This document shows positions 37,428 through 46,949 of a DNA stretch of 64,000 nt, in pieces. The stretch comes from Ferruginibacter paludis (lineage in GTDB: Bacteria > Bacteroidota > Bacteroidia > Chitinophagales > Chitinophagaceae). The stretch spans positions 372,001 through 436,000 of the forward strand of contig NZ_JAUFQJ010000007.1 of NCBI RefSeq assembly GCF_030409685.1. Direction: 5' to 3'. The notes under the pieces are model-generated. The model saw only the letters and a program-made list of their open reading frames with translations. It was not told the origin of the DNA and ran no database searches. A program made the translations under genes and the position numbers. Within the stretch, counting starts at the first letter, position 1, and each line of letters opens with the position of its first letter.

Positions 37428-38456
37428 ATGCGTGAAGGAATGTTTATAAAGAAGAACGTAGATAAATGGAATACCTATCAGCGTTCTAAAACCGATGACC
37501 CCGATGAAACCGCCGAGCGTTTTATTACACTCGTGGATGATCTTTCCTACGCAAAAACATTTTATCCCAACAGCAAACTTACCCGCTGGATCAATGGCAT
37601 TGCTGCCGGCATTTACCAAAGTATTTATCAGAATAAGAAGGAAAAGTATAACCGCATTTTTACGTTCTGGAAATTTGAATTGCCATTGCTGTTTAAAAAA
37701 TACCACCGGACACTACTGTTTACGTTTGTGATTTTTTTACTGTTTGTTTTGATTGGCGTCTTCGGTTCTATTAAAGATGAATCATTTATCCGTGGCGTAT
37801 TGTCAGATGGTTATGTAGACGCTACTGAAGACAATATTGCTAAAGGAGATCCTTTCGGGGTTTATAAGAGTGATAACCCCTTTACCATGTTTGTTTATAT
37901 TGCGATGAACAATAGTTTTGTTGCTTTAATGATGGTGGCAGGCGGCCTCTGTGCGGGTGTTGTTACGTTGTATATGATGTGGCAAAATGGTTTAATGCTG
38001 GGCTGTTTTCAATACATGTTTTTTGCAAAGGGGCTTGGCTTAAAATCGGTGATGGTGATTTGGGTACATGGTACGCTGGAAATACTTGCGTTTGTGATCG
38101 CTTCTACAGCCGGTTTTATTATAGCGCAGGGCATTCTTTTTCCGGGCACCTATTCAAGAAAAAATTCTTTTAAAACTGCGGTAAAGGATGCCCTGAAAAT
38201 TATGATCATTCTGGTACCGGTTTTTATTGTCGCCGCCTTTTTTGAAAGTTATGTAACACATTTAATGAGCAATACATTTGACAAAGAGAACAATATAGGT
38301 TTGCCGGTATGGGGTAGTGGCATTATTTTATTCTTGTCGTTGTCGTTTATTCTCTGGTACTTTGTACTTTACCCTATTCGCCTGCATAACAAGAACAATG
38401 CACTTCAACAAAATGATTTTAATAAAATGACTTTAGGCCAACATGAAGTGCAGTAA
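37428..38456 (+). CDS. SpoIIM-like membrane protein
   Basis: 342-residue stage II sporulation protein M-like (DUF95) membrane protein. This organism need not sporulate; the family is widespread. A soluble N-terminus (REGMFIKKNVDKWNTYQ) precedes the first helix at ~109-128. The family core is FTMFVYIAMNNSFVALMMVAGG and TLYMMWQNGLMLG, then VHGTLEILAFVIASTAGFII. About five to six helices are present. ATG 37428 is preferred over an in-frame ATG 57 bp upstream, since the conserved sequence starts there. It overlaps the DUF4129 gene by 14 bp and opens a five-gene operon. Role unknown; probably a membrane partner of the MoxR system. Confidence 0.85.
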   Translation: MREGMFIKKNVDKWNTYQRSKTDDPDETAERFITLVDDLSYAKTFYPNSKLTRWINGIAAGIYQSIYQNKKEKYNRIFTFWKFELPLLFKKYHRTLLFTFVIFLLFVLIGVFGSIKDESFIRGVLSDGYVDATEDNIAKGDPFGVYKSDNPFTMFVYIAMNNSFVALMMVAGGLCAGVVTLYMMWQNGLMLGCFQYMFFAKGLGLKSVMVIWVHGTLEILAFVIASTAGFIIAQGILFPGTYSRKNSFKTAVKDALKIMIILVPVFIVAAFFESYVTHLMSNTFDKENNIGLPVWGSGIILFLSLSFILWYFVLYPIRLHNKNNALQQNDFNKMTLGQHEVQ

Positions 38457-39252
38457 ATTTTTAACCTCTTTTTTGCTGATTGTTTTTTGCTGTTTTAAAG
38501 TGGCGGCTCAGGACAGTGAATATGTTTACAGAGATTCAGCTTCATTGACTACAGATTCCATAGTGACGAGGTCGATGAAGATTGATACAAAAAATAGTCA
38601 AGTTCCTGATACCAATTCAGATTCCCTGTTGTACGATCGCCAGCTAGCTGCCGCGGCAGATTCTGCTGAAGCGTTAAAAAATGCATCTTCTTTCAGCTAC
38701 GCTAAAAACTTAGACAGCTTATTGATAGCCTTGCAGAAAAAGCGACAGACATCTGAACCAGTAGCGGTGCATAGTACTTCATGGCTGGAAAAATTTTTCT
38801 TTTCACCAATTGTAAAAGTATTTTTCTGGACACTGGCGGTGCTTTTTGTTGGCTTTGTTTTGCATAAACTTTTTTTTACCGAAGGTTTTTTTCAGCGTAA
38901 TTCTTACACAAGTAAAGTCACGGCAATTATTGAAAAGCCGGAAGAAAATTTTGCAGCGGCCGATTATTCCAAACTAATCAATGAAGCAATAGCTGATAAA
39001 AATTACCGGATGGCTGTTCGCTGCAATTACCTGCAAACACTGCAAAAGCTGGCGATTAAAGACGTCATTACATTTGCCCCGGCTAAAACAAATTCGCAGT
39101 ATATCCGTGAAGTTTTTAACCAGCCTTACAAAAACGAATTTGCAGCACTAACGTTGCAATATGAATATGCCTGGTATGGGGGGTTTGAACTGGACGAAAT
39201 ATTGTTTGGCAGAATTCAAAATAATTTTAAACAGTTTAACAGCCAGCTTTAA
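38443..39252 (+). CDS. DUF4129-type membrane protein
   Basis: 269-residue protein with signal peptide (ending KVAAQ), a low-complexity Ser/Asp/Ala-rich periplasmic part (~23-110), one central helix (~122-144, VKVFFWTLAVLFVGFVLHKL) and a cytoplasmic helical domain. That domain has the DUF4129 pattern LINEAIADKNYRMAVRCNYL and the end YEYAWYGGFELDE. The family accompanies MoxR/DUF58 clusters. It overlaps the SpoIIM stop by 14 bp and is followed after 3 bp by the DUF4350 gene. Function in the cluster is not established. Confidence 0.82.
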   Translation: MKCSKFLTSFLLIVFCCFKVAAQDSEYVYRDSASLTTDSIVTRSMKIDTKNSQVPDTNSDSLLYDRQLAAAADSAEALKNASSFSYAKNLDSLLIALQKKRQTSEPVAVHSTSWLEKFFFSPIVKVFFWTLAVLFVGFVLHKLFFTEGFFQRNSYTSKVTAIIEKPEENFAAADYSKLINEAIADKNYRMAVRCNYLQTLQKLAIKDVITFAPAKTNSQYIREVFNQPYKNEFAALTLQYEYAWYGGFELDEILFGRIQNNFKQFNSQL

Positions 39253-39255
39253 GTA

Positions 39256-40464
39256 TTGAGAATAGCAGTTTTATATTGTACCCTTTTTGCAGCACTCACC
39301 TGGTCTGTGAGCTCCTGCACGCCCGACAAAAAAACGCTGCCCAATCTGAAAGAAACATTTTCAAAAAAAGATAAAAATCCTTTTGGCGGGTATATTGCTT
39401 TTAACCAGTTGCAACAGGTATTTTACCATAATAATTTTTATGTACAAAAGCAAAGTTTTGAAGCTTCCTGGCAGGACATAACAGATACAGCAGCCCTTTA
39501 TATTTCGGTAAGCAAAAATTTATACCTGTCTGAAGCCGCCCAAAAAGCTATGCTGAATTATGTAAGCAATGGCAATACGTTATTTATAAGCAGTGAAAAC
39601 ATTGACAGCACTTTAATGGATAGCCTGGGTTGTAAAGTAGCACACTCGCTGGTTAAGATGGATTACCTGGAAAACATGCGCTACACTGCTGTAAGAATGG
39701 ATTCCGGCTCTTATTATAACATTGTGCCATATACCTATTTTTATTATCCCTTCACGAATCATTTTGCCCGATACGATTCAACAGTCACCAATGTATTGGG
39801 CACAAATGAAAAGGGCGAAGCAAATTATGTTGAGATTTTCTATGGCCGTGGCCGCGTTTACCTGCATTGTGAGCCAAGGGCACTTAGCAACTATTTTTTA
39901 TTGCAGAAGCAAAATTATTTTTACCTGCAAAATCTTTTCACTTTTGTTAGCAGAACACCGGATCATATTTACTGGGACGACTACTATAATAAAAGAAACC
40001 GGCCCTCTGCTAAAGACAGTAAAAATGCATTTCAGTTGTTGCTGCAGTATCCGGCAACGGCTGGTGCATTCTGGCTTGTATTATCTCTATTGCTGCTCTA
40101 TATTTTATTTGGAGGAAAGCGTCGCCAGCGAATAGTTGAAGCAATACCGCCCAATGTTAATACCACGGTAGCCTTTACTGAAACAATCGGTCGCCTGTAC
40201 CTGCAAAAAAGAGATAACCACAATATTGCAGCAAAGATGATCATGTATTTCCAGGAGCATATCCGCAAACAATATTTTTTAAATACCAGTCATGTGACCG
40301 ATGATTTTATAACCAGCCTTAGCAGGAAAAGTGATGTGCCGAAAGAAACAACTGAAGGGCTTTTTAAACTGATCAGCGAGTTGCAGGAAGCGCCAGAAAT
40401 AAGCGATGAACAATTATTATTATTAAACAGGAAAATCGATATTTTTTATAAAAAAAATCAATAA
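39256..40464 (+). CDS. DUF4350-type lipoprotein/membrane protein
   Basis: 402-residue protein of the DUF4350 type. A lipoprotein-like leader (LTWSVSSC, Cys ~21) is followed by a Rossmann-like periplasmic domain (GGYIAFNQLQQVFY, LNYVSNGNTLFISSEN, GRVYLHCEPRALSNYF). A helix at ~277-297 is WLVLSLLLLYILFGGKRRQR, and the cytoplasmic tail is helical. The start is TTG 39256, 3 bp after the previous stop; no ATG is near. Its stop and the MoxR ATG share one base (TAATG). DUF4350 proteins accompany MoxR clusters; the biochemical role is unknown. Confidence 0.8.
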   Translation: MRIAVLYCTLFAALTWSVSSCTPDKKTLPNLKETFSKKDKNPFGGYIAFNQLQQVFYHNNFYVQKQSFEASWQDITDTAALYISVSKNLYLSEAAQKAMLNYVSNGNTLFISSENIDSTLMDSLGCKVAHSLVKMDYLENMRYTAVRMDSGSYYNIVPYTYFYYPFTNHFARYDSTVTNVLGTNEKGEANYVEIFYGRGRVYLHCEPRALSNYFLLQKQNYFYLQNLFTFVSRTPDHIYWDDYYNKRNRPSAKDSKNAFQLLLQYPATAGAFWLVLSLLLLYILFGGKRRQRIVEAIPPNVNTTVAFTETIGRLYLQKRDNHNIAAKMIMYFQEHIRKQYFLNTSHVTDDFITSLSRKSDVPKETTEGLFKLISELQEAPEISDEQLLLLNRKIDIFYKKNQ

Positions 40465-41441
40465 TGGAAGAAGAAGTGTTTCAGCAGCGGACCGATCTTT
40501 CTGCACTTAACCAGCAAATGCAGAATATTCGCAACGAGATAGGAAAAGTAATTGTAGGCCAGTATAAAATGTTAGATCTGCTGATGATTGGTTTGTTGTG
40601 CGACGGGCATATTTTAATAGAAGGCGTACCCGGAGTTGCAAAAACCCTTACTGCAAAACTGATGGCAAAAATCATCGATGTGGATTTTAGCCGCATACAG
40701 TTTACACCCGACCTGATGCCGAGTGACGTGGTTGGTACGTCCGTTTTTAATCCGAAGGAAGGGGATTTTTATTTTAAGCCGGGGCCCGTTTTTAGTAATA
40801 TTATTTTGATTGATGAAATCAACAGGGCTCCTGCCAAAACACAGGCAGCATTGTTTGAGGTAATGGAAGAAAGGCAAGTAACCGTCGATGGGGTAACACA
40901 CGAAATGCGTTTCCCCTTTATCATCATGGCAACACAAAACCCGGTGGAGCAGGAGGGCACTTATCGTTTGCCGGAAGCACAGCTGGACAGGTTTATTTTT
41001 AAAATAGACGTACAATACCCTAACCTCCACGAAGAGATTGGCATACTTAATAACCAGCATGGCAATACGCAACTGGAGTTGCTTGGCCAGGTAAATAAAA
41101 TAGTTTCTGTAAAAGAAATTCATGAATACCGGGCGCTTATCCAATCTATTGTGGTTGAGCCGAGGCTGATAGAATTTATTGCCAGGATTGTGATTGAAAC
41201 CCGTAACAATCCTGCATTATACCTTGGTGCATCGCCACGGGCCTCATTGGCAATTTTAAGGGCTTCAAAGGCAAGTGCTGCCATTAAAGGAAGAGATTTT
41301 GTAACACCGGAGGATATTGTGGAGATGGCTTCGCCGGTTTTAAGGCACCGTATTATTCTTACACCTGAAAAAGAAATGGAAGGTGTAACCGCAGATGATT
41401 TGATTGAAAATATGCTGAAATCAATTGAGGTTCCAAGATAA
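40464..41441 (+). CDS. MoxR-family AAA+ ATPase
   Basis: 325-residue MoxR ATPase, a chaperone-like AAA+ protein thought to help assemble or activate partner proteins. Walker A is LIEGVPGVAKTLTAK (~51-65). Walker B is NIILIDEINRAPAKTQAALF, sensor 1 FIIMATQNPVEQEGTYRLPE, and the arginine-finger region AQLDRFIFKI. The C-terminal lid has LGASPRASLAILRASKA, typical of MoxR. It is coupled to the DUF4350 gene by a one-base overlap and followed 33 bp later by the DUF58 gene. No VWA-domain (Bat-type) genes follow. Confidence 0.95.
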   Translation: MEEEVFQQRTDLSALNQQMQNIRNEIGKVIVGQYKMLDLLMIGLLCDGHILIEGVPGVAKTLTAKLMAKIIDVDFSRIQFTPDLMPSDVVGTSVFNPKEGDFYFKPGPVFSNIILIDEINRAPAKTQAALFEVMEERQVTVDGVTHEMRFPFIIMATQNPVEQEGTYRLPEAQLDRFIFKIDVQYPNLHEEIGILNNQHGNTQLELLGQVNKIVSVKEIHEYRALIQSIVVEPRLIEFIARIVIETRNNPALYLGASPRASLAILRASKASAAIKGRDFVTPEDIVEMASPVLRHRIILTPEKEMEGVTADDLIENMLKSIEVPR

Positions 41442-41474
41442 AAATGGATTAGGCTTACGCTTCCGTTTATAACA

Positions 41475-42818
41475 ATGACAGTAATAAAAAAATACATCGG
41501 TGCACTATATTTAACCAATCGTTTTTACCTGGTGCTGGGCGTTTGCGCCGTATTGTTTATTGCTGCTTTTTTTTATGCACCATTATTTTTAGTACCTCAG
41601 ATTAGCTGTTTTATAATTGGTGTGTTGGTATTGACAGATTATATTTTTCTTTTTATAGTGGGCAGGGAGCCAGAGGCAAAAAGGATGATGGCAGACAGGT
41701 TAAGCAACGGCGATGAAAACAGGATTACGTTGCAGATTACCAACAGGATGCCTTTTGAACTGCAATTAGAAATTATTGATGAGCTGCCTGTGCAATTTCA
41801 AAAACGTGACTGGATATTACAGCAGCACTTTAAAGCGCTGCAACAAAAGGAAATCGTGTATGCTGTAAGGCCTACAGAGCGTGGCGAATATCATTTTGGG
41901 CAAATTATTATCTACGTAAAATCCCTGCTGGGTTTACTGATGCGCCGTTTTGATATTGAAGCCGAAACAACCGTACCCGTATATCCTTCGTTTATGCAGC
42001 TACGTAAATATGAACTGCTTTCACAAACTACTATACAATCGGAACATGGTAGTAAACGCATGCGAAAAATCGGCCACAGCATGGAGTTTGAACAGATAAA
42101 AGAATATGTACGCGGCGATGATATACGAACCATTAACTGGAAAGCAACTGCCCGCCGATCCGCCATTATGGTAAATAATTTTACAGACGAAAAAAGCCAG
42201 CAGGTGTATTGCCTTATCGACAAAGGCCGTTTGATGAAAATGCCTTTTAATAACTTAAGTCTGCTGGACTATGCCATCAATAGTACACTGGTATTAAGCA
42301 ATGTATGTTTGCAAAAGCAGGATAAAGTTGGTTTGATAACATTCGCCAATAAAATGGGCACCATACTGGCAGCCGATCGTAAGCCGTTACAGAAAGCTAA
42401 CATTCTGCAATTGCTGTATAACCAGGAAACCGATTTTTTAGAAAGTGATTACGAAATGCTTTACCTGCAGATACGCAGCCGGATCAAGCAAAGAAGCCTG
42501 CTGATCCTGTTCGCTAATTTTGAATCGCTTTCAGGATTAAAACGGCAGCTCAATTATTTAAAGTCCATTGCAAAACATCATTTGCTGATGGTGGTATTTT
42601 TCGAAAATACGGAATTGAAACAATTGTCCATGCAAAGCGCAACGAATATAGAAGACGTGTACGTTAAAACCATTGCTGAAAAATTTGCGTTTGAAAAAAG
42701 GCTGATTGTTAAAGAGCTTTCCAACAACGGTATTTTATCTATTTTAACTTCTCCCGAAAATTTAACTGTAAATACCATCAACAAATACCTTGAGTTAAAA
42801 GCAAGACAAGCAACCTGA
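41475..42818 (+). CDS. DUF58 domain protein
   Basis: 447-residue DUF58 protein, the usual partner of MoxR ATPases. Two hydrophobic helices at ~16-58 anchor it. A beta-rich region follows (NRITLQITNRMPFELQLEI, RPTERGEYHFGQIII). The DUF58 core GHSMEFEQIKEYVRGDDIRTINWKATARR (in parts) lies at ~197-225. It leads into a VWA-like fold (QVYCLIDKGRLM in place of a MIDAS DxSxS, so metal binding is probably lost). ATG 41475 gives a good N-terminus. It ends the plus-strand operon begun by SpoIIM. Confidence 0.93.
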   Translation: MTVIKKYIGALYLTNRFYLVLGVCAVLFIAAFFYAPLFLVPQISCFIIGVLVLTDYIFLFIVGREPEAKRMMADRLSNGDENRITLQITNRMPFELQLEIIDELPVQFQKRDWILQQHFKALQQKEIVYAVRPTERGEYHFGQIIIYVKSLLGLLMRRFDIEAETTVPVYPSFMQLRKYELLSQTTIQSEHGSKRMRKIGHSMEFEQIKEYVRGDDIRTINWKATARRSAIMVNNFTDEKSQQVYCLIDKGRLMKMPFNNLSLLDYAINSTLVLSNVCLQKQDKVGLITFANKMGTILAADRKPLQKANILQLLYNQETDFLESDYEMLYLQIRSRIKQRSLLILFANFESLSGLKRQLNYLKSIAKHHLLMVVFFENTELKQLSMQSATNIEDVYVKTIAEKFAFEKRLIVKELSNNGILSILTSPENLTVNTINKYLELKARQAT

Positions 42819-42855
42819 TGCACAGATAATTTTTGTTACGAAACGTCTTGCAATA

Positions 42856-43725
42856 TTGATAAAAGACCGCATTGTTTTGCTTCACTTACCTTCGCAAAAA
42901 AATAAAGCATTGGCCCGTAAAGAATCATACCGTTCCAAACACAATAGTAAAACAGGTGAAGGCGCTTATCCTGAAAAACAGGAGCGTGTACCAAGAATTC
43001 CGATTGATCCGGCGCTGCAATTGCCTTATGCAGAAGGAAAGGTTTTGCTCATAGACAAGCCACTCCACTGGACATCATTTGATATTGTAAGAAAGCTCCG
43101 TAATATTTTACAGATAAAAAAAATTGGCCATGCTGGTACGTTAGACCCTCTGGCAACAGGACTTCTGATAGTTTGTACCGGGAAGTTTACAAAAAAAATA
43201 AATGAGTTCATGGCGCAGGAAAAAGAGTATACCGGCCACATTGTGCTGGGTGCTGTAACGCCAACATTCGACCTCGAAAGTGAACCGGAACATCAAACAA
43301 AATTCGATCATCTTACTTCTGATGAAATCATACATGCTACAAAACAATTTATCGGTGCTATTCAACAATTGCCACCCATTTATTCTGCTATAAAAAAAGA
43401 TGGCGTTGCCTCATATGAACTGGCAAGAAGGGGAACGGCTGTGCAATTAGAGCCAAGAAATGTCACCATTCATTCATTTGAAATTACGGGAATTGATTTG
43501 CCTGCCGTCAGTTTTAAGGTGGTTTGTTCTACGGGGACTTATATACGCAGCCTGGCGAATGACTTCGGTGCTGCATTGGGCTGTGGGGGCTATCTTGGCA
43601 GTTTACGCAGAACAAGAATCGGGCAATTGCAGGTAGCTGATGCCATTGACATGGAAACAATTTTAAACCTGGTAAGTCATCAGAATGCCGGAGATAATAA
43701 CAGGGCCGGCTTGCCGTTGGATTAG
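42856..43725 (+). CDS. truB: tRNA pseudouridine-55 synthase TruB
   Basis: Makes pseudouridine 55 in the T-loop of tRNAs. The core begins at GKVLLIDKPLHWTSFDIVRK. The catalytic Asp is in GHAGTLDPLATGLL (D97). Further matches are KEYTGHIVLGAVTPTFD, LPPIYSAIKKDGV and STGTYIRSLANDFG. Total 289 aa from TTG 42856, with an N-terminal extension of about 55 residues before the conserved core. Another TTG at 42910 would shorten it by 18 residues; no ATG precedes the core in frame. The start is therefore uncertain. It lies 37 bp after DUF58 and may be read from that transcript. Its stop is 1 bp from the convergent tamL stop. Confidence 0.93.
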   Translation: MIKDRIVLLHLPSQKNKALARKESYRSKHNSKTGEGAYPEKQERVPRIPIDPALQLPYAEGKVLLIDKPLHWTSFDIVRKLRNILQIKKIGHAGTLDPLATGLLIVCTGKFTKKINEFMAQEKEYTGHIVLGAVTPTFDLESEPEHQTKFDHLTSDEIIHATKQFIGAIQQLPPIYSAIKKDGVASYELARRGTAVQLEPRNVTIHSFEITGIDLPAVSFKVVCSTGTYIRSLANDFGAALGCGGYLGSLRRTRIGQLQVADAIDMETILNLVSHQNAGDNNRAGLPLD

Positions 43726-43726
43726 G

Positions 43727-46168
43727 TTAGAAAGGATAACTTAAACCAATTGTAAAATTGAAATTATCCCGTCGCCATTGGCTGTTTTCAACACCACCTT
43801 TTAACAAGTGATTGTAGCTAATATCTGGTATTTGCCAACCATCGTTTTTTGCAATTTCAGGTTTTTTTACCCGAAAGCCAAGATCAAAACGAAGTACAAC
43901 ATAGGTAAAATCAAACCGGAAACCGGTACCCACATCCGCACCCAATTGTTTATAAAAATTTTTAAACTGGAACTGCAGGCTGTCGGGGCCGCCACCGGGT
44001 CGCGTATTTCTGAAATTCCACACATTACCAATATCTGTAAAAAGCGCCCATTTTAAAACAAGCTGGTTGGGTATTATTTGAAAAAGGTCATGACGGTATT
44101 CAGCATTTACTTCAAAACGGATATCCCCGGTGCGGTCGTTTGTAAGAGAGTTGATGGTTCCCAAAGGCTTCGCCCCGGGTCCGATGCCACGAATAGGCCA
44201 GCCACGCATACTGTTGGCACCGCCGGAGAAATATTGTTTAAAAAAGGGAAGAGAAGCGGTATCATTATTTTCCAGCGGAATACCAACGCCAACGAAAGCC
44301 CTGAAGACACGGGCCGATTTTGGGTTATTGATAGAAAAGGTATATTCTCCATCCACTTTAACAAACTGGCGTAATTCTTTTTTAAAAATGCCCAGCCTGC
44401 CCCAAATTAAACCAGACTCTTCGACATTACCACTAAAAGACCTGAGCCTGTTGGTATGTTTTGGATTAATGTAAGTAGAAGAATAGTTGTAGGAACTGCC
44501 AATGATCAACGCTGTATTGTATGAATAACGTAAATAAGGATTATTGTTCAGTATGGTGCGAAAACTGTCCGACTGATTGAAAAGGTAGGAATACTCAATA
44601 TTCGGAAACTTAATGGTGTTTTTTCTGTTTGATCTGTTGCTCCATTGGTTACCAAAAGCAAGGCCTGTTGAAAAAAGATTAAACAGGTCAATTCGTTTTG
44701 TATAAGATGGATTGGTGTTGATAAAGGTTTGCTGTGAAAGCGGTCTGCCATTATTAAACCACGATTTAGGCAACAGTTTGATGGGCCCCAGCAAACGGGG
44801 AAAGCTGATGGTGTTGGTATAACTCAGTTCGTTTGAATTGATAACCCTGCTGGAGCGTTGTGTATTTAAGTTCAACTCAACACCATACCGTATGGCATGG
44901 GTCATCTTAATACCTTCCTTATGGATATTGCGGTTTTGCAAAGACAGATTGGTAGACAATCCCAGCAGGTTTCCGCCATTGGTTATGGTGGCAGTATTGG
45001 TATTGCTGTTTACCGAATAGCTGGCCTCCACATTGGCTTCAAAGCCGTACTTACGGGCGGGTATCATTTGCAAAATCATATCCAGTTTGGCAACGCTGTC
45101 CTTTCTTTCTATGGTTTGAATATTGATGTTTTGCCAAACCCCGGTCTTTGAAAAATTACTGAGGGTTTTGGCATAATTTTCCTGCCGGTACAAATCGCCT
45201 TTTTTAAAATCCATATTGCGCACCAGGAAACCGTTGCGGAATAATTTTTTATGGTAACGGATAACAAAGCTGTCCCGCCGGGTGGTATCTGATAAAAAGG
45301 GGATGCTGTTTAAACTGTCAACACCACTGTAATCGGGATACAGATACACATTACCAATATAATATTTTTGCAACCGCATACTGTCTGCCAGCGGGTTTAA
45401 AATCATTTCCAGTTTAATAGTGGGTTTATTTCTTTTTTGATTGGCTTCTGCAAGTAAACGGATGTTTTCAAAAGGGTCGTCAGAAATTGTGGTTAACGAT
45501 AAAATAGAAGTATCGCCCCGCATCCTTAAATCGTCTGTAATAAATTTATAGTACCCCTTATTTCTGTAAACATCCACCATCCGGTTTATTTCTCCCAGCA
45601 CTTCACCCTTGGAAACAGGATTACCTTTTTTTATTAAGGACTTCGGCATGGCTTCAATTGCAAGCTGCTGTAGTTCCGGTTTATTTAAGTTATAGCTGAA
45701 AGTATCTACCAGGGTAGGGTTACCAGCATCAATGATATATTTTACGTACACCCGTTGCTGCTTTTCAAATTTAAGCGACCAGGTGCTGAAGAAACTGCCA
45801 CTAACGGTATCAATCTTTACAGTAGATTTGGCCTGGTAGTAACCGAGATGCAGCATGGAGCCAATCATATTCCTCGCACTCCGGTAGGAGTAGGTTGTGT
45901 CGTACGCAGCAGCCGGCGTTGTTTTGTGAAATAAAAACAATTTATCTATTATTACCACTTTTGCGCTGTCATCCAGCTGATCGTATAATCTTTGTCTGGC
46001 AATGTTTCTTTCATCCGTATTAAAATTGCCGCCTTTGAGTTCAATACTATTTTTTATCAAAAAGGGTTTACCTTTTTGATAATTTCGTACCGTGGTGCAG
46101 GAAGACAATAGCAATGCTGCGCAAAAAATATTTTTCAGAACATTCAAAAATTTCGTTTTTACAACCAC
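43727..46168 (-). CDS. TamL-type BamA/Omp85 lipoprotein
   Basis: Outer-membrane Omp85 protein of the TamL type, the lipid-anchored TamA counterpart in Bacteroidota, expected to work with a TamB in envelope assembly. The N-terminus (VLKNIFCAALLLSSC) has a lipobox with Cys ~23. POTRA-like repeats cover ~40-330 (RIYVKYIIDAG-like region, GEINRMVDVYRNKGYYKF). The ~400-residue barrel carries the Omp85 lid motif region FSGGANSMRGWPIRGIGPG and ends FNFTIGLSYPF. GTG 46168 (813 aa) is chosen because an ATG at 46243 would overlap the divergent methyltransferase and precede the signal peptide. No tamB lies in the window. Confidence 0.86.
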   Translation of the reverse strand: MVVKTKFLNVLKNIFCAALLLSSCTTVRNYQKGKPFLIKNSIELKGGNFNTDERNIARQRLYDQLDDSAKVVIIDKLFLFHKTTPAAAYDTTYSYRSARNMIGSMLHLGYYQAKSTVKIDTVSGSFFSTWSLKFEKQQRVYVKYIIDAGNPTLVDTFSYNLNKPELQQLAIEAMPKSLIKKGNPVSKGEVLGEINRMVDVYRNKGYYKFITDDLRMRGDTSILSLTTISDDPFENIRLLAEANQKRNKPTIKLEMILNPLADSMRLQKYYIGNVYLYPDYSGVDSLNSIPFLSDTTRRDSFVIRYHKKLFRNGFLVRNMDFKKGDLYRQENYAKTLSNFSKTGVWQNINIQTIERKDSVAKLDMILQMIPARKYGFEANVEASYSVNSNTNTATITNGGNLLGLSTNLSLQNRNIHKEGIKMTHAIRYGVELNLNTQRSSRVINSNELSYTNTISFPRLLGPIKLLPKSWFNNGRPLSQQTFINTNPSYTKRIDLFNLFSTGLAFGNQWSNRSNRKNTIKFPNIEYSYLFNQSDSFRTILNNNPYLRYSYNTALIIGSSYNYSSTYINPKHTNRLRSFSGNVEESGLIWGRLGIFKKELRQFVKVDGEYTFSINNPKSARVFRAFVGVGIPLENNDTASLPFFKQYFSGGANSMRGWPIRGIGPGAKPLGTINSLTNDRTGDIRFEVNAEYRHDLFQIIPNQLVLKWALFTDIGNVWNFRNTRPGGGPDSLQFQFKNFYKQLGADVGTGFRFDFTYVVLRFDLGFRVKKPEIAKNDGWQIPDISYNHLLKGGVENSQWRRDNFNFTIGLSYPF

Positions 46169-46196
46169 ACTAACTATTATAAATTTTGAGAGAACG

Positions 46197-46940
46197 ATGT
46201 TAAGTAAAACATATGCCAAATATATCCAAAGTTTGCACCACAAAAAATTCAGGGATGCGGATAATGTATTTATTGCCGAAGGTAGTAAAGTAGTAATGGA
46301 ATTGTTGCAATCGCCTGTATTTTCATGCCAGCAGGTATTGGGTTTACAACCATGGATGCAGGAAAATGAAATGTTAATTCGTACAACTTATAGCGGTCCG
46401 CTGCAGGTGATTGACGATTTTGAACTGGAAAAAATATCTGCTTTAACCACGCCCAACCAGGTGCTGGCGGTATTTAAAAAATCAAAACAACTTCCTGTTA
46501 AGCCAAAAGGTAAAATAAGCCTTGTGCTGGATACCATCCAGGATCCGGGTAACCTCGGTACCATCATACGCATTGCAGACTGGTTTGGCGTTGGAGCCAT
46601 CATTTGCTCGGACAATTGTACCGACATGTATAATCCCAAAGTGGTGCAAAGCACCATGGGCAGCCTGGGCCGCGTAAATGTAGTGTATACCAACATTGCA
46701 GCCTGGCTTAAAAAATATGAACACATTAAAATATATGCCGCCGCTTTGAACGGTAAAAAAGTAAGCCAGCTGAAAGGCATAGCAGAAGCCATTATTGTAA
46801 TTGGCAACGAGTCAAAAGGCATTAGTGATGAAGTGATGGAGCTCTGTACCGAAAAAATTACGATACCAAAAGCGGGCCATGCGGAATCGTTGAATGCGGC
46901 TGTGGCAACAGGTATTATTTTGTCGCATATTGTGCAGTAA
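46197..46940 (+). CDS. TrmH/SpoU family RNA 2'-O-methyltransferase
   Basis: 247-residue SPOUT methyltransferase that methylates a ribose 2'-OH in rRNA or tRNA; the site is not deducible. The N-terminal substrate-binding part starts SKTYAKYIQSLHHKKFRDAD and contains FIAEGSKVV. The knotted domain has motif 1 DPGNLGTIIRIADWFG, NPKVVQSTMGSLGR, motif 2 IVIGNESKGIS and motif 3 IPKAGHAESLNAAVATGI. ATG 46197 avoids overlap with tamL; the starts are 28 bp apart, back to back. It is followed by the 249-bp inverted-repeat element. Confidence 0.93.
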   Translation: MLSKTYAKYIQSLHHKKFRDADNVFIAEGSKVVMELLQSPVFSCQQVLGLQPWMQENEMLIRTTYSGPLQVIDDFELEKISALTTPNQVLAVFKKSKQLPVKPKGKISLVLDTIQDPGNLGTIIRIADWFGVGAIICSDNCTDMYNPKVVQSTMGSLGRVNVVYTNIAAWLKKYEHIKIYAAALNGKKVSQLKGIAEAIIVIGNESKGISDEVMELCTEKITIPKAGHAESLNAAVATGIILSHIVQ

Positions 46941-46949
46941 GAAAATACC

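Noticed and set aside
46092..46196. N-terminal extension of the TrmH-type methyltransferase
   Set aside because: It would overlap the tamL coding sequence; the conserved start is at 46197.
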